From positions 124,001-188,000 of the forward strand of contig NZ_JAKCFB010000016.1 in NCBI RefSeq assembly GCF_024198235.1: a stretch of 64,000 nucleotides of DNA, in the 5' to 3' direction. Under the pieces are notes generated by a model, which was not told where the DNA came from, did no database searches, and saw nothing but the letters and a program-made list of their open reading frames with translations. This DNA is from Myxococcus dinghuensis. GTDB lineage: Bacteria > Myxococcota > Myxococcia > Myxococcales > Myxococcaceae. Position numbers and translations under genes: made by a program. Below, in pieces: positions 31,242 to 42,622 of this stretch (its first letter is position 1; each line of letters begins with the position of its first letter).

Positions 31242-34200
31242 ATGCACACGACAGGCGCCAGCATGACGCAGGAAGACGCCATCGAGGGGTTCTCGTCCGC
31301 GCAGGTCCAGGCCGTCCTCGAGACGCTGGTCGGTTCGGCGCCCATCGGCCTGGCCTTCCTGGACCGCGAGCTGCGCTACATCCACATCAACGAGTTCCTG
31401 GCGGAGATGAACGGCATCCCCCGCCTGGCGCACCTGGGCCGGAAGGTCTCCGAAATCGTCCCCGACCTGTGGCCCGTCGTGGCGCCGTGCTACCGCCAGG
31501 TGCTGGAGGACGGCGTGGCCGTGCGCAACCTGGAGATCTCCGGCACCACGGCGAAGGCCGCGGGGGAGACCCGCTACTTCCTCACCAACTACTTCCCCAT
31601 CCGCAACGCCGCCGGCGAGGTCCAGGGCGTCGGCCTGACGGTGACGGAGACGACGGAGCAGAAGCGGGCCCAACGGGCGCTGCGCGTCAACGAGCAGCGC
31701 TACCGCTCCCTCATCGAGGCCGCCTCCCAGACGGTGTGGACGACGGACCCCCGGGGACAGTTGCTGGAGCCCGCGTCCCGGTGGATGGCCTTCACCGGCC
31801 AGTCCCGGGGAGCCCACCTCGGCCTGGGCTGGCTCGACGCCATCCACCCCGCGGACCGCGCGCGCTTCGTCACCGAGTGGCGCGCCACGCTGGAGACGCG
31901 CACCCCCTACCGGGGCGAGCTTCGCCTGCAACACCGGGACGGGGCCTGGCGGGACGTCGTCGTCCGGGGCGTCCCGGTGCTCGACGACGACGGCATCGTC
32001 CGCGAGTGGGTGGCCACCGCCGAGGACGTCTCCGTGCACCGGGCCGCCGAGCGCGAGCTGCGGCAGACGACCCAGGCCCTGGCGGCGAGCCAGGAGCGCT
32101 ACCGAACCTTCGTCGCGCAGAGCACGGAGGGCATCTGGCGCATGGAGGTGGACCCGCCACTCGACACGCATCTGCCGGAGACCGAGCAGGTGGACGCGCT
32201 CATCGCGCGGGGCCGCATCGCGGAGACCAACGAGGTCATGGCCGCCATGACGGGCTTCGACTCCGCGCGGGACATGGTGGGCAGCACGCTGCGCCAGTTG
32301 CTCGACCGGACCACGGACATCCAGGGGATGAGCGTGCGCGCGTTCATCCGCGACGGCTACCGCGCCGTGGACGTCGAGACGCGACAGCCGGACCGCGACG
32401 GCATCATGCGCGTGCGCCTGGCCAACTTCGTCGGAATCATCGAGAACGGGCAACTGCTGCGCATCTGGGGGACGCAGCGGGACATCACCGAGCAGACCCA
32501 GGCCAAGGAGGCCCTGGAGATCAGCCGGGCCCAGGCCCGCCAGCGGGAGCAGCAGCTGCGCATCATCACCGACGCGCTCCCCGCCCTGGTCGCCTACGTC
32601 GACAGGGACGAGCGCATCGTCTTCTGCAACCGCGCCTCCGAGACCTGGTTCGGCGTCCCGCCCCAGGACCTGGTCGGCAGGACGGTGCGCGAGGCCGGGG
32701 GCGAGGCCTTCCAGTCGCTCTTCCGCGACTGGCTGCGCCGGGCCCTGGCCGGAGAGCACGCCACCCACGAGACGGCGCTCACCCTGAAGGACCAGCGACA
32801 GCTCCACGTCCAGTCCACGTTCGTGCCCTACCGGGAGGGACACGGCCAGGTGCAGGGCTGCGTGGTGCTCGTCAACGACATCACGGACCGCAAGCGCACG
32901 GAGGCCGAGGTCGAGGCCCAGCGGGCGCGCCTCTACGACGTGCTGATGAACGCCCCGGCCTCCATCGCCATCCTCACCGGCCCCGAGCAGACGTTCTCCC
33001 TGGTCAACCCCGTCTACCGGCGGATGTCCGGCGGCGTGGACCTCCGGGGCATGTCCCTGCTCGCCCTCGCGCGCCAGAGCGCCCGGGCGCGGGACTACTC
33101 CGAGGAGCTGGCGCACGTCTACGCCACGGGCCACGGGAAGACCGCCACGGAGCAGCCCCTCCTCGTGGACCACGAGGGCGGCGCGGTCGACCAGCGCTAC
33201 TTCAACATCGTCTACCAGCCCCTGCGCGACGCCCGGGGCGAGGTGGACTCCGTGCTCTCCTTCGCGCTGGACGTGACGGAGCAGGTCCGCGCGCGGCAGA
33301 AGGCGGAGGAGCTGGCGGCGCACCTGCGCAGCCAGCAGAGCTGGCTGGAGGCGGTGCTGGATTTGACGCCCATCCCGCTCGTCCTCGTGGAGCCGGGCAG
33401 CGGCCGGGCCCTGTTCGCCAACCAGGCCTCCCACCAGCTTGCCGGTGGACACTTCCCGCTCGACGTCCCGGTGCAGCGGTACGACACCGCCTACAGCGTG
33501 GTGGACGAGGGCGGGCAGCCCATGCGCAACGAGCGGACGCCCGGTGCCCGCGCGGCCCAGGGCGAGGCCTTGCGCCGGGTGCCGGGGACGTGGATGACGC
33601 TGCTGGGACGCCGCGAGGTGCTCGTCGACTCCGAACAGCTCCCGGCGATGCACGGCCACCCCTCCACCGTCGTGCTCGCCATCCAGGACGTCACGCAGTT
33701 GAAGGAGATCGAGGTCCAGCTCCAGGAGGCCGTGCGGCTGCGCGACGAGTTCCTCACCGTCGCCTCGCACGAGCTGAAGACGCCGCTGACGCCGCTCCAG
33801 ATCAAGCTGCAGGGCCTGGCGCGAGCGGCGATGGGGTCGACCTCCGAGGGACAGCTACGACAGCGGGTGCTGCACACCGCGCAGAACACGTCGCTCCAGG
33901 TGCGCAAGCTCACCGCCCTCATCAACGACCTGCTGGACGTCACGCAGCTCACCGGCGCCCCCCTGCCGCTCGAGCTGGGAGACGTGGACCTGTCCGAGGT
34001 CGTGCGCGAGGTGGCGCGGCAGTTCCGCACGCCGGCCTCGCAGGCCGGCAGCGAGCTGGTCATCCAATCGCCGGGCCCGGTGGTGGGGCGCTGGGATGGA
34101 CGCAGGCTGGAGCAGGTGGTGCGGGGCCTGGTGTCCAACGCCATCAAGTACGGCGCCGGGGAGCCCGTGGTGCTGAGGGTGGAGAAGGAGTCCGGAATGG

Positions 34201-34454
34201 GGCGACTCACCGTGCGGGACCGGGGAATCGGCATCGCGAAGCAGGACCTGGGCCGCATCTTCGACAAGTTCGGGCGCGCCGTCTCGGCCCGCAACTATGG
34301 CGGCCTGGGCCTGGGCCTGTTCCTCAGCCGCCGCATCGTCGAGGCCCACCAGGGCACCATCCGCGTGGAGAGCCGTCAGGGGCAAGGCGCGTCGTTCATC
34401 GTCGAGCTGCCGCTCTCCGGCCCCGAGCTCCAGCCGCCCCAAGCCGTGCATTGA
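31242..34454 (+). CDS. Multi-PAS sensor histidine kinase (soluble)
   Basis: 1070 residues starting MHTTGASMTQED; GGGAG precedes this ATG, and a second ATG at 31263 is possible. Six PAS-like units in a row (from residues about 20, 150, 285, 435, 560 and 695), several with PAC endings such as GVGLTVTETTEQKRA and WGTQRDITEQTQA. The HisKA H-box SHELKTPLTPLQ has His843. The HATPase has NAIKYG, DRGIGIAKQDLGRIFDKFG and GGLGLGLFLSRRIVEAHQG. No transmembrane segment or receiver domain, so it is probably a cytoplasmic orphan kinase that needs a separate response regulator. The ligands of the PAS units are unknown. Confidence 0.9.
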   Translation: MHTTGASMTQEDAIEGFSSAQVQAVLETLVGSAPIGLAFLDRELRYIHINEFLAEMNGIPRLAHLGRKVSEIVPDLWPVVAPCYRQVLEDGVAVRNLEISGTTAKAAGETRYFLTNYFPIRNAAGEVQGVGLTVTETTEQKRAQRALRVNEQRYRSLIEAASQTVWTTDPRGQLLEPASRWMAFTGQSRGAHLGLGWLDAIHPADRARFVTEWRATLETRTPYRGELRLQHRDGAWRDVVVRGVPVLDDDGIVREWVATAEDVSVHRAAERELRQTTQALAASQERYRTFVAQSTEGIWRMEVDPPLDTHLPETEQVDALIARGRIAETNEVMAAMTGFDSARDMVGSTLRQLLDRTTDIQGMSVRAFIRDGYRAVDVETRQPDRDGIMRVRLANFVGIIENGQLLRIWGTQRDITEQTQAKEALEISRAQARQREQQLRIITDALPALVAYVDRDERIVFCNRASETWFGVPPQDLVGRTVREAGGEAFQSLFRDWLRRALAGEHATHETALTLKDQRQLHVQSTFVPYREGHGQVQGCVVLVNDITDRKRTEAEVEAQRARLYDVLMNAPASIAILTGPEQTFSLVNPVYRRMSGGVDLRGMSLLALARQSARARDYSEELAHVYATGHGKTATEQPLLVDHEGGAVDQRYFNIVYQPLRDARGEVDSVLSFALDVTEQVRARQKAEELAAHLRSQQSWLEAVLDLTPIPLVLVEPGSGRALFANQASHQLAGGHFPLDVPVQRYDTAYSVVDEGGQPMRNERTPGARAAQGEALRRVPGTWMTLLGRREVLVDSEQLPAMHGHPSTVVLAIQDVTQLKEIEVQLQEAVRLRDEFLTVASHELKTPLTPLQIKLQGLARAAMGSTSEGQLRQRVLHTAQNTSLQVRKLTALINDLLDVTQLTGAPLPLELGDVDLSEVVREVARQFRTPASQAGSELVIQSPGPVVGRWDGRRLEQVVRGLVSNAIKYGAGEPVVLRVEKESGMGRLTVRDRGIGIAKQDLGRIFDKFGRAVSARNYGGLGLGLFLSRRIVEAHQGTIRVESRQGQGASFIVELPLSGPELQPPQAVH

Positions 34455-34564
34455 GCGGCGGGGGCCCGCCCACGAGGGCTGCGGGCATGAGACGTCGTGG
34501 AGAATGACGTCGCTCACCCTCCAGGACACTCACGGCTGCCTGCCCCCACAGCATCTTCGCGGCT

Positions 34565-36202
34565 GTGCGTGGCGAGCCGTTCGTGCGGTGGCTGGGAGTG
34601 TGGGTGCTGTTGCTCGGCGGCGAGGCAACGGCGGGCCCCTTCACGCGTGAGCCCTACCTGCAGAACGTCACGCGGGACCGGGCGCTCATCGTCTTCAACG
34701 TGAGGCGGCCCTGCGCCGCGACGCTGCGCCTGGGGCGGACCGGAGAGGCCCTGGAGAGCGTGCCCACCAGCGAAGGCCCGCGGACACAGCACGTGCTCGC
34801 GGTGAAGGACCTGCAGGCGAACACCGCCTATGACTACGTCGTCGAGGCCTGCGGGGCCTCGCTCGGCCCGTTCACGTTCCGGACGGCGCCGGGGCCCGGG
34901 GACGCGGTGCACTTCATCGCCGTGGGTGACTCCGGGACGGGAGGCGCCATGCAGATGCGCGTGGCCGAGGCCATGACGGACGCGGCCCCCCAGTTGTTCC
35001 TCGCCTTGGGCGACAACGCCTATTCGTCCGGCACCCACGCGGAGTTCCAGAGCCGGTTCTTCGCGCCGCTGGCGGAGCTGCTGCGCGGCGCCCCCGCCTT
35101 CGCCACCCCGGGCAATCACGAATACCTGACGGACCGCGGGCAGCCCTACTTCGACAACTTCCATCTCCCCACGAACAACGACCAGGACACGGAGCGCTAC
35201 TACTCGTTCGACTGGGGGGATGCCCACATCGTCTCGCTCGACACGAACTGCGCCATGGGACTCGCGGGCGGCGCATGTTCTCCCAAGGAACAGCGGGAGT
35301 GGCTCGTCGAGGACCTCCGCGCGAGCCAGGCCCGTTGGAAGCTGGTCATGATGCACCACCCGCCCTGGTCCAGCGGGGGCCACGGCATCGACACCCAGTT
35401 CCGGGAGACCTTCGCGCCACTCTTCGAACAAGGGGACGTGGACCTGGTGCTGACCGGGCACGACCACGACTACGAGCGGACGTTCCCCCTGGTGGGCGAG
35501 AGCGTCGCCCCCAAGGGGAAGCGGGGCGTCACGTATGTCGTGGTGGGAACGGGAGGCGCCGTGCTGCGCAAGTTCCCGAACCCGCTGCCCCGGTGGACCG
35601 CGGTGCGCAGCGACAAGGACTATGGCTTCCTCGACGTCCGCATCCACCAGGACGTCCTCACGGCGAGGCTGGTGACACCGGATGGGGGCGTCGCCGACGA
35701 GTTCGTCCTCTCGAAGCGGGTCGCCTTGACGCTCGCCGTGGCGACCAGCCCCTTGAAGGGGTTCGCCCCGCTGACCGTGTCGTTCACCGCGGCCCCCAGC
35801 CACGAGGGCGCGAGCATCGAGTGGCGCCTGGGCAAGGAGGACGTCGTCGGCACCGGGATGGACCACACGCAGGTGTTCCCGTCCCCCGGCGTCTTCGAGG
35901 TCCACGCCCGCGCGGTCCTGGGCTACTCCCAAGCGGAGAAGCGACTCCTCGTCGAGGTCGAGGCCCCCCCCACCCCACCGGCTCCTCCGCCCTCCAACCC
36001 CACCCAGCCCGCTCCACCGCGGCCCCCGGTCGCCGAGCAGGTGCCGCTGGAGCACCTCCAGGAGACGACGGGCCCGCTCTCTTCCGGTGGTTGCAGTGGG
36101 CTCGCCGCCGCCCCGCTCCTGCTGACGCTCCTGGGGCTCCACTTCGCGAAGAGGCGTGGAGAACGGGAGCGTCGCGCGCGTCCGCCCGCTATGAAGCCTT
36201 GA
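34565..36202 (+). CDS. Surface purple-acid-phosphatase-like metallophosphoesterase with MYXO-CTERM-like tail
   Basis: 545 residues from a GTG start; signal peptide near [13 protein letters not shown]-terminal FN3-like domain ([18 protein letters not shown]). Calcineurin-type domain at about 120-350: [29 protein letters not shown] and [12 protein letters not shown] give the five metal-binding blocks. A PKD-like domain follows at about 390-460, then a proline-rich linker. The tail has GGCSG, a hydrophobic helix ([16 protein letters not shown]) and an Arg-rich end, the pattern of MYXO-CTERM surface-sorting signals. It overlaps the convergent metal pump gene by 14 bp. Phosphatase substrate unknown. 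Confidence 0.85.
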   Translation: MRGEPFVRWLGVWVLLLGGEATAGPFTREPYLQNVTRDRALIVFNVRRPCAATLRLGRTGEALESVPTSEGPRTQHVLAVKDLQANTAYDYVVEACGASLGPFTFRTAPGPGDAVHFIAVGDSGTGGAMQMRVAEAMTDAAPQLFLALGDNAYSSGTHAEFQSRFFAPLAELLRGAPAFATPGNHEYLTDRGQPYFDNFHLPTNNDQDTERYYSFDWGDAHIVSLDTNCAMGLAGGACSPKEQREWLVEDLRASQARWKLVMMHHPPWSSGGHGIDTQFRETFAPLFEQGDVDLVLTGHDHDYERTFPLVGESVAPKGKRGVTYVVVGTGGAVLRKFPNPLPRWTAVRSDKDYGFLDVRIHQDVLTARLVTPDGGVADEFVLSKRVALTLAVATSPLKGFAPLTVSFTAAPSHEGASIEWRLGKEDVVGTGMDHTQVFPSPGVFEVHARAVLGYSQAEKRLLVEVEAPPTPPAPPPSNPTQPAPPRPPVAEQVPLEHLQETTGPLSSGGCSGLAAAPLLLTLLGLHFAKRRGERERRARPPAMKP

Positions 36203-39200
36203 GGGAGTCCTGCGAGGCGGGCGGAGACACTTCGCCAGGGCCCGTCTCCCGCGACGCCGCGCCGCGCCCGAAGCGCAGGTACAGCGCGGGGACGAGCAAG
36301 ACGTTGAGGACCGCGGACGAGAAGAGTCCGCCCAGGATGACCACGGCCATGGGGTGTTCGATCTCCTGCCCGGGCTTCAGGCCACCGACGACGAGCGGCA
36401 CCAGCGCCAGGGCCGTCGTCAGGGTCGTCATCGCCATGGGCTGGAGCCGCTCCAGCGTCCCCTGGAGCACCAGCTCGCGTCCGAAGGGCACGCCTTCCAC
36501 CTCCTCCAGGTGCCGGTAGTGGCTGACCAGCAGGATGCCGTTCCGCGCCGCCACGCCGAGCACCGTGACGAAGCCCACCAGGGAACCCAGTGACACCACG
36601 CCGCCCGTGAGCAGGACCCCCACCAGCCCTCCCACCAACGCGAAGGGCAGCGTCCCCAGCGTGAAGACCACCAGCCGGTAGGACTGGAAGTCGAGGTAGA
36701 GCACCAGGGCGATGCCCAGCACGGCCAGCAGCGACAAGGCGATCAACCGCGTGCGGGCCTCCTGCCGCTCCGCGTACTCCCCCAGGACCCGCGCGTAGTG
36801 GCCGGCGGGCCACTCCACGCTCGACACCACCGCCTGGATGTCGCTCACGACCGCCCCCAGGGCCCGGCCCCTCGCGTCGCACGTGACGTCCAGGCGGCGT
36901 GACGCCCCCTCGTGCTGAACGATGTTGGGCACGGAGGCCATCTCCACGCGCGAGACATCGCCGAGCCGGACCGGTGCCCCCGAGGGCGTCATCAGGCGCA
37001 GCTCCTTGACCGCCGCCACGTCGTGGCGCAGGGAGTCGCTGCCCCAGACGACGACGTCGATGGTGCGCTCCTCGACATAGACCTCGCCGACCTTGGTGCC
37101 CTGGAGCAGGGTGCTCGCCGCTCGCCGCACGTCCCCCGGCGTCAGCCCCAGTCGCCGCCCCGCCTCGGGGTCCAGCCGCACCTGGAGCTGGGGCACCAGC
37201 ACCTGCGGCTCCACCTTGAGGTTCACCACACCGGGGATGGCCCGGAGCCTGGACTCCAGCTCCCCCGCCTTGGCGCGCAGCGCGTCCAGGTCCGGCCCGT
37301 AGGCGCGCACGACGATGGAGCCGCTGGCGCCGCTCAGGACCTCCTTGATGCGCTCCTGGAGGTACGTCTGGACGTCGCGGTAGAGGCCCGGGTAGCCCTC
37401 CACCACTTCGTTGATGCGCCGCACCGTCGCGGCGTAGTCGTCCGCGCCGTCCAGGCTGATCCACAGCTCCGCGAAGTTGGGGCCCACCACCTCGTCTGCC
37501 ACCTCCGCCCGGCCGATGTGCGCGCCGAAGTGCTTCACGCCCGGGATGGCGCGCAGCTCCGCGCTGGCGCGCAGGGCCGTGCGCAGGACCGCGTCGCCGG
37601 ACGTGCCGGGCTTGGCCACCCAGTGCATGAGGAAGTCCGTCTCCTGGAAGTGGGGCAGGAAGCCCTCGCCCAGGAGGGCCGCCAGGGCCATGCCCGCCAC
37701 GAGCACCCCCACGACGCTCCGGACCGCCACCCGCGGCCGGTCCAGCACCCACCCCACCAGCGGGCCCATCCGTCCGCGCAGCCACGTCCCCAGCCGCGGC
37801 GCCTTCTCCTCCCGGTGCGTCAGGAACAGCAGGCACAGCACGGGCGTCACCGTGAGCGCGACCACCATCGACGCGAACACCGCGAGCACGTACGCCACGG
37901 CGAGCGGGCGGAAGAACGCGCCGCTCACGCCCTCCAGGAAGAACACGGGGAGGAACACGAGGATGACGATGACCGTGGCGTAGACGACGGCGCTGCGCAC
38001 CTCGAGCGAGGCATCCAGGACCACCTGGAACGCGGAGCGCGCCCCCCCGAGCCGGCGATTCTCCTCCAGGCGCCGCTGGACGTTCTCCACGTCGATGATG
38101 GCGTCGTCCACCACCTCGCCCAGCGCGAGCACCAGGCCGGCCAGCACCATGGTGTCGATGGTCGCCCCCACCATGCGCAGGGCGACGATGGCGCCCACCA
38201 GCGACAACGGGATGGCCACGATGCTGATGGCCGCCGTCCGCCAGTTCTGGAGGAAGGCGAACAGCACGACGACGACCATCACACAGCCCAGCAGCACCGC
38301 GTGCCGGAGGTTGCCCAGCGCGGTCTCGATGAAGGTGGCGGGACGGAAGATGCCCGGCACGATGGTGACCCCTTGGAGCGCGGGGCGGAGCTGCTCGAGG
38401 ACCGCCTCGACCTGCTCGGTCACCTCCAGCGTGTTCCCCCAGGGCTGCTTCTCCACGATGAGCAGGATGCCGGCCTCGTCATCGACGATGCCCTCGCCAA
38501 TCGGCGGCGGGTGCCCCTCCTCCACCGTGGCCACGTCCGCGAGCCGGATCGACGCCCCGTTGCGGAAGGCGACGGGGACCTCCTTCAGCGTCTCCAGTGA
38601 CGCGGCGCTCGTGAGGCTGACGGCCAGCCGCTGGTTCGGCGTGTCGACGAAGCCACCGGACGCCGGCGCGCTCGCGTCGCCCGCCGCGCGTAGCACGTCC
38701 TCCAGGCGGATGTTGGCGGCCCGCAGCCGCTCGGGGTCGACCTTCACCTGGAACTGGCGGTCACGCTGGCCCCAGATGGCGACGTTGGCCACCCCTGCGA
38801 TTCCCATCAACCGGGGTCGGATGGTCCACCGCGCCACGTCCGAGAGCGCCATGCGGTCGAGCGAGTCCGAGCGCAGGCCCACCTTGAGCACGCGGCTCGT
38901 CGCGGACACGGGCGACAACATCACCGGCGGTCTCGCGGCGGCGGGGAGCGTGGGGGCCACCCGGGCCAGCCGCTCCTGCACCAGTTGCCGCGCGCGGAAC
39001 AGGTCCGCCCCCCGCTCGAAGATGAGCACCACGGAGGAGAGGCCCATCACGGACTTGGACCGGAGCGTCGCGAGCGCGGGCACGCCCGCGAGCCCGTTCT
39101 CCAGGGGCGTGGTGACCAGGCTCTCCACCTCCAGGCTGGAGAGGCCGGGCACCTCCGTCTGGATCTCCACCAGCGGCGGCGCGAACTCCGGGAAGACGTC

Positions 39201-39305
39201 CACCGGCATGCCGCGCAGGCTCGTGTAGCCGAGCACGAGGAGCAGCACCGAGGCCGCGATGGGGACGAGTCGGAAATGAAGACAGGCTGAGATGAGCTTG
39301 CGCAT
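36189..39305 (-). CDS. RND heavy-metal/small-cation efflux pump (CusA/CzcA family, HME-like)
   Basis: 1038 residues beginning [17 protein letters not shown]. Family marks: [41 protein letters not shown], and [20 protein letters not shown] in TM4 with the acidic relay residues. The first gene of the operon is an outer-membrane factor, followed by the adaptor and this pump, the usual CBA set. The exact metal (Cu/Ag, Zn/Co/Cd) cannot be read; methionine-rich Cus signatures are not obvious. The gene is preceded by divergent response regulator genes that probably sense the metal. Confidence 0.9.
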   Translation of the reverse strand: MRKLISACLHFRLVPIAASVLLLVLGYTSLRGMPVDVFPEFAPPLVEIQTEVPGLSSLEVESLVTTPLENGLAGVPALATLRSKSVMGLSSVVLIFERGADLFRARQLVQERLARVAPTLPAAARPPVMLSPVSATSRVLKVGLRSDSLDRMALSDVARWTIRPRLMGIAGVANVAIWGQRDRQFQVKVDPERLRAANIRLEDVLRAAGDASAPASGGFVDTPNQRLAVSLTSAASLETLKEVPVAFRNGASIRLADVATVEEGHPPPIGEGIVDDEAGILLIVEKQPWGNTLEVTEQVEAVLEQLRPALQGVTIVPGIFRPATFIETALGNLRHAVLLGCVMVVVVLFAFLQNWRTAAISIVAIPLSLVGAIVALRMVGATIDTMVLAGLVLALGEVVDDAIIDVENVQRRLEENRRLGGARSAFQVVLDASLEVRSAVVYATVIVILVFLPVFFLEGVSGAFFRPLAVAYVLAVFASMVVALTVTPVLCLLFLTHREEKAPRLGTWLRGRMGPLVGWVLDRPRVAVRSVVGVLVAGMALAALLGEGFLPHFQETDFLMHWVAKPGTSGDAVLRTALRASAELRAIPGVKHFGAHIGRAEVADEVVGPNFAELWISLDGADDYAATVRRINEVVEGYPGLYRDVQTYLQERIKEVLSGASGSIVVRAYGPDLDALRAKAGELESRLRAIPGVVNLKVEPQVLVPQLQVRLDPEAGRRLGLTPGDVRRAASTLLQGTKVGEVYVEERTIDVVVWGSDSLRHDVAAVKELRLMTPSGAPVRLGDVSRVEMASVPNIVQHEGASRRLDVTCDARGRALGAVVSDIQAVVSSVEWPAGHYARVLGEYAERQEARTRLIALSLLAVLGIALVLYLDFQSYRLVVFTLGTLPFALVGGLVGVLLTGGVVSLGSLVGFVTVLGVAARNGILLVSHYRHLEEVEGVPFGRELVLQGTLERLQPMAMTTLTTALALVPLVVGGLKPGQEIEHPMAVVILGGLFSSAVLNVLLVPALYLRFGRGAASRETGPGEVSPPASQDSLKAS

Positions 39306-39323
39306 GTCGAGGAGAGGGCTCCG

Positions 39324-40502
39324 TCAGTGGCCAGCGCCGAATTCCGTTCCGAACAGCTCCGCGGCCCCCGTCACCACGACGGGGGTCCCCACGGAAGGGC
39401 CTCGGGCCAGCAGCAACTCCGTCCCCTCCAGCCGCAACACGTCGACACGGCTGCGGGCATAGACGTGCTCCTGCTGACGCACGTAGACCCAGGCACCGCC
39501 CAGCGCGTCGTAGACGACGGACGACGACGGGACGGCGAGGACCTCCTGCGCGTCACCGGAGGTCAGCGAGACGCCGACCCGCTGGCCCGGAGCGAAGCGC
39601 GCGGACGCGGGCAGTTCGTAGAAGACGTCCACCGTGGCGGACGTCGGGTCGGCGGCGGGAGGCCCCGACACCGGCAGCGCCTCCACCCCCGTGTCCTTGC
39701 CCGACAAGAGCCCGTGGATGCGGACCGGCGCGTCCGACTTCAAGCGGGCCGCCTCGTCGACGAAGAGCGGGACGCGCACCCAGTTCGCGCTGACGCCCAC
39801 CACCTCGAAGAGCGTCGCACCGGCCGCGAGGGATTGACCGGGCGCGACCGCGACCTGCCGGAGCACCCCGTCACGGGGAACGCGCACCTGCAGGCTGACG
39901 TCCGCCTCGAGGGGCGAGCGGCCCACCATCTCCAGTCGAGAGCGCGCGGCCTGGAGCTCCGCCTGGGCCACGGCATGGTCCGCCCGCGCCTCCTCGACGG
40001 CGCGCTCGGTGCCGGCCCCGTCCTTCAACACGCGCTCGGCGCGGGCGAGCCGGGCCGCCGCCGCCTCTTCCCGCGCCAGGGCGGAGTCCACCGCGCGCTG
40101 CGCCTGGGCGCGCAGGTCCCGGTCCACCGCCGCGAGCGGCACCAACCGCAACAGGACCTCTCCCCGCTTCACCGCGGCGCCGGCGCGCAGGGACTCGGGC
40201 GGCCCCACCAGGGTGACGACACCCGCGACGGGGGCGGTCACCACCAGCGCGTTGCCGGAGGGCACGACGACCTCGCCGCCGAGCACGTGCTTGCGCTCCG
40301 CGCGCTGCGCCCGGACCGGCTGGACTTGCAGGTCCAGCCGCGCCTCCGCCTCCGGGCGGAGCGTCACGGTCGCCAGCGAGGACTCGGGCACGTGCGCGCT
40401 CACCGTCGCCGGAGGAGGAGGCGCCGCGGGCTTCCCGCCCTCACAGGCGAGGAGCGCGGCGACGAGACAAGAGCTGAACAGGCGACGAAGAGGACTACTC
40501 AT
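39324..40502 (-). CDS. RND metal efflux adaptor (CusB/CzcB-like lipoprotein)
   Basis: 392 residues from MSSPLRRLF; lipobox VAALLAC near residue 20. Adaptor layout: HVLGGEVVVPSGNALVVTAPVAGVV, coiled-coil hairpin at about 130-190, DGVLRQVAVAPGQSLAAGATLFEV, and a C-terminal domain ending VVVTGAAELFGTEFG. The start codon overlaps the upstream outer-membrane factor gene by 8 bp, and 18 bp separate it from the pump. Together with its neighbours it forms a tripartite efflux complex. Confidence 0.9.
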   Translation of the reverse strand: MSSPLRRLFSSCLVAALLACEGGKPAAPPPPATVSAHVPESSLATVTLRPEAEARLDLQVQPVRAQRAERKHVLGGEVVVPSGNALVVTAPVAGVVTLVGPPESLRAGAAVKRGEVLLRLVPLAAVDRDLRAQAQRAVDSALAREEAAAARLARAERVLKDGAGTERAVEEARADHAVAQAELQAARSRLEMVGRSPLEADVSLQVRVPRDGVLRQVAVAPGQSLAAGATLFEVVGVSANWVRVPLFVDEAARLKSDAPVRIHGLLSGKDTGVEALPVSGPPAADPTSATVDVFYELPASARFAPGQRVGVSLTSGDAQEVLAVPSSSVVYDALGGAWVYVRQQEHVYARSRVDVLRLEGTELLLARGPSVGTPVVVTGAAELFGTEFGAGH

Positions 40503-41853
40503 GGGCCACTCCTTGTTTGCCCAGGCTGCGGTCCAGCTGAGCGAGTGCGCGGCGGAGGTCCGCCTCGATGTCGAGCGCCCGCAGTCGCGCGCCCGCGAGG
40601 CGGCGAAGGGCGTCCAGCACCGGGAGGTAGGACAGGTCACCCGCGTCGAAGGCCTTCTGCGCGCCTTCGCTCGCCGCGGTGAACGCGGGAAGGATGTTGG
40701 ACTGGAACGCGGCGAAGGAATCCGAAGCCTGGAGCGCCTGCTCCCGGGCCAGGAAGACCTCGGTCGACACCTGCTGGCGCAGCAGGACGTAGCGAGAGGA
40801 GGCGCGCAGCAGCTCCGCCTCCGCCCGCCCGATGCCGCCCGGGTTCCAGTTGAAGATCGGAAGCTCGACCTGCGCGCCCGGCACCCAGAGCGCCTGGGGC
40901 TTCCCGCTGGAGGACGTCGAGGGCTTGGTGTCCAGCCGCGCGAACAACTGGAGGATGCGCGACTTCTCCCAGCCCAGCCGGCCCCCCGCCGCCTCGATGC
41001 CCAGCTCGGCAGCGCGCACGTCCGGCCTCGCGGCCAGGGCCAGCTCCACCAGGGCCTGGACCGGCCGCAACGGCCGCGCGTCCCACGGCTCCGCGACGGG
41101 GTGGGCCTGCGCGAACAACGGGCTCTGGACCACGCCCATCAGCAGCCGCAGTCGCTCCCGGGCCAACGCCACGTCCGTCCGGGCGCGACGGGCGCTGTCC
41201 TCCGCGGTCCACGCCTCCGCGCGCAACGCCTCGACCTCGACCCGGCTCGCGTCGCCCGCCGCGAAGCGGGCATCGACCAGTTCGACGGTCCGGGTCCACA
41301 ACGCCTGGAGTTCATCGAGGGCCTGGAGACGGCGCTCCGCGAGCACCCAGTCCGCGTGGGCCACGCGGACGTCCCGCGCGAGGTCCAGTCCGTTCTGGAC
41401 CAGCCCGCGCGCGACCTGCTCGACCTGGAGCTTCGCGGCGGCGACCCTCGAGGGGCGCTGCCAGAGGGAGACGAGCGGCAGCAGCAGCGAGCTCTCGATC
41501 GTCCGGGGCCCCACGGGCAGCAGCAGGGAGAAGGTGGGGTTGGGCAGCGCCCCCGCCTCCGCCAGGTCCGCGCGAGAGACGCCGAGCTGCGCCATGTCCG
41601 CCTGGAGCGCGGCGCTGTTCCACAGGGCCACCGCGACCGCGGTCCGGGCGTCCAGCGCCCCGGTGTCCGCGCCCCCCGGAGGGAGCGAGGCGGAGCCCGC
41701 CCCCTCGGGCCCCATGGGCGCGGCGAGCCCGGACAGCTCCCGCGACACCCAGGCCCGGTCATAGGGAGAGCTCGCACAGCCCACCACGACCCACAAGCTT
41801 GCAAGCAGGGCCAGGGGGGGCCCCGCGCTTCGCACTCCGCTCCAGGAGGACAT
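40495..41853 (-). CDS. RND metal efflux outer-membrane factor (CusC/CzcC-like lipoprotein)
   Basis: 452 residues starting MSSWSGVRS with lipobox LWVVVGC. TolC-like periplasmic helices: DARTAVAVALWNSAALQADMAQLGVSRADL, GALPNPTFSLLLPVG, RPDVRAAELGIEAAGGRLGWEKS, VELPIFNWNPGGIGRAEAELL. First gene of the CBA efflux operon. Its promoter lies in the 112-bp gap shared with the divergent response regulator gene. Confidence 0.9.
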   Translation of the reverse strand: MSSWSGVRSAGPPLALLASLWVVVGCASSPYDRAWVSRELSGLAAPMGPEGAGSASLPPGGADTGALDARTAVAVALWNSAALQADMAQLGVSRADLAEAGALPNPTFSLLLPVGPRTIESSLLLPLVSLWQRPSRVAAAKLQVEQVARGLVQNGLDLARDVRVAHADWVLAERRLQALDELQALWTRTVELVDARFAAGDASRVEVEALRAEAWTAEDSARRARTDVALARERLRLLMGVVQSPLFAQAHPVAEPWDARPLRPVQALVELALAARPDVRAAELGIEAAGGRLGWEKSRILQLFARLDTKPSTSSSGKPQALWVPGAQVELPIFNWNPGGIGRAEAELLRASSRYVLLRQQVSTEVFLAREQALQASDSFAAFQSNILPAFTAASEGAQKAFDAGDLSYLPVLDALRRLAGARLRALDIEADLRRALAQLDRSLGKQGVAHE

Positions 41854-41965
41854 GCGCGGACCCTGCCAGCCCCAGGTAAACGGCGGCTGAACGCCCCGCT
41901 CCCCGGCTCGGTCCAGAGGCGCATCACGGATGGTATAGCTGGTGGCCCCGACCGGTTATCCCCCC

Positions 41966-42622
41966 ATGCATGTCCTCGTCGTCGACGACCACCAGGAACT
42001 CCGCGCGCTCGTCGCCCAGGCACTCGAGCGGGATGGCCACCTCGTCCGCCAGGCCGAGGACATCGAGCAGGCGCGCCAGGCGCTCCTCTCCGAACCCGAC
42101 GTCATCGTGCTCGACCTCGGGTTGCCGGACGGCTCCGGCCTGTCGCTCTGCCGCGAGCTGCGCAGGGACGGCATCCAGACGCCCATCCTCATCCTCACGG
42201 CCCACAACCGCGTGAACGAGCGCGTGGAGGGGTTGGACGCGGGCGCGGACGACTTCCTGGGCAAGCCCTTCGCCATCGCGGAGCTTCGCGCCCGGGTCCG
42301 CGCGGTGGGGCGACGACGGGAACGGGCGAGCGCCGTCTGCGTGCGGATCGGCGACGTCGAGCTCGACTTCGGGAGGCGCGAGGCCCTCCGCGCGGGGCAG
42401 GCGGTGGCCGTCACCTCGCGCGAGTGGGCCATCCTGGAGGCGCTCGCGTCGAGGGCGGACCGGGTCGTGAGCAAGGACGTGATGCTGGAGTCCATCTGGG
42501 GAGAAGCCACCGCGGGCGCCGAGAGCAGCCTGGAGGTGCTGGTCGCGAGGATCCGCAGAAAGCTGGGCGACGAGGTCGTCATCACGCTGCGCGGCGAGGG
42601 CTATCGACTTGGAAGCGGCTGA
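41966..42622 (+). CDS. OmpR/CusR-type response regulator
   Basis: 218 residues from MHVLVVDDHQEL; the upstream in-frame start MAPTG is less likely. Receiver with acidic pocket D7/D8, phospho-acceptor D50 (VIVLDLGLPDG) and KPFA lysine, then a winged-helix DNA-binding domain ending IRRKLGDEVVITLRGEGYRL. It is divergent from the metal efflux operon and overlaps the following histidine kinase gene, so it is the likely regulator of that efflux operon. Confidence 0.93.
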   Translation: MHVLVVDDHQELRALVAQALERDGHLVRQAEDIEQARQALLSEPDVIVLDLGLPDGSGLSLCRELRRDGIQTPILILTAHNRVNERVEGLDAGADDFLGKPFAIAELRARVRAVGRRRERASAVCVRIGDVELDFGRREALRAGQAVAVTSREWAILEALASRADRVVSKDVMLESIWGEATAGAESSLEVLVARIRRKLGDEVVITLRGEGYRLGSG

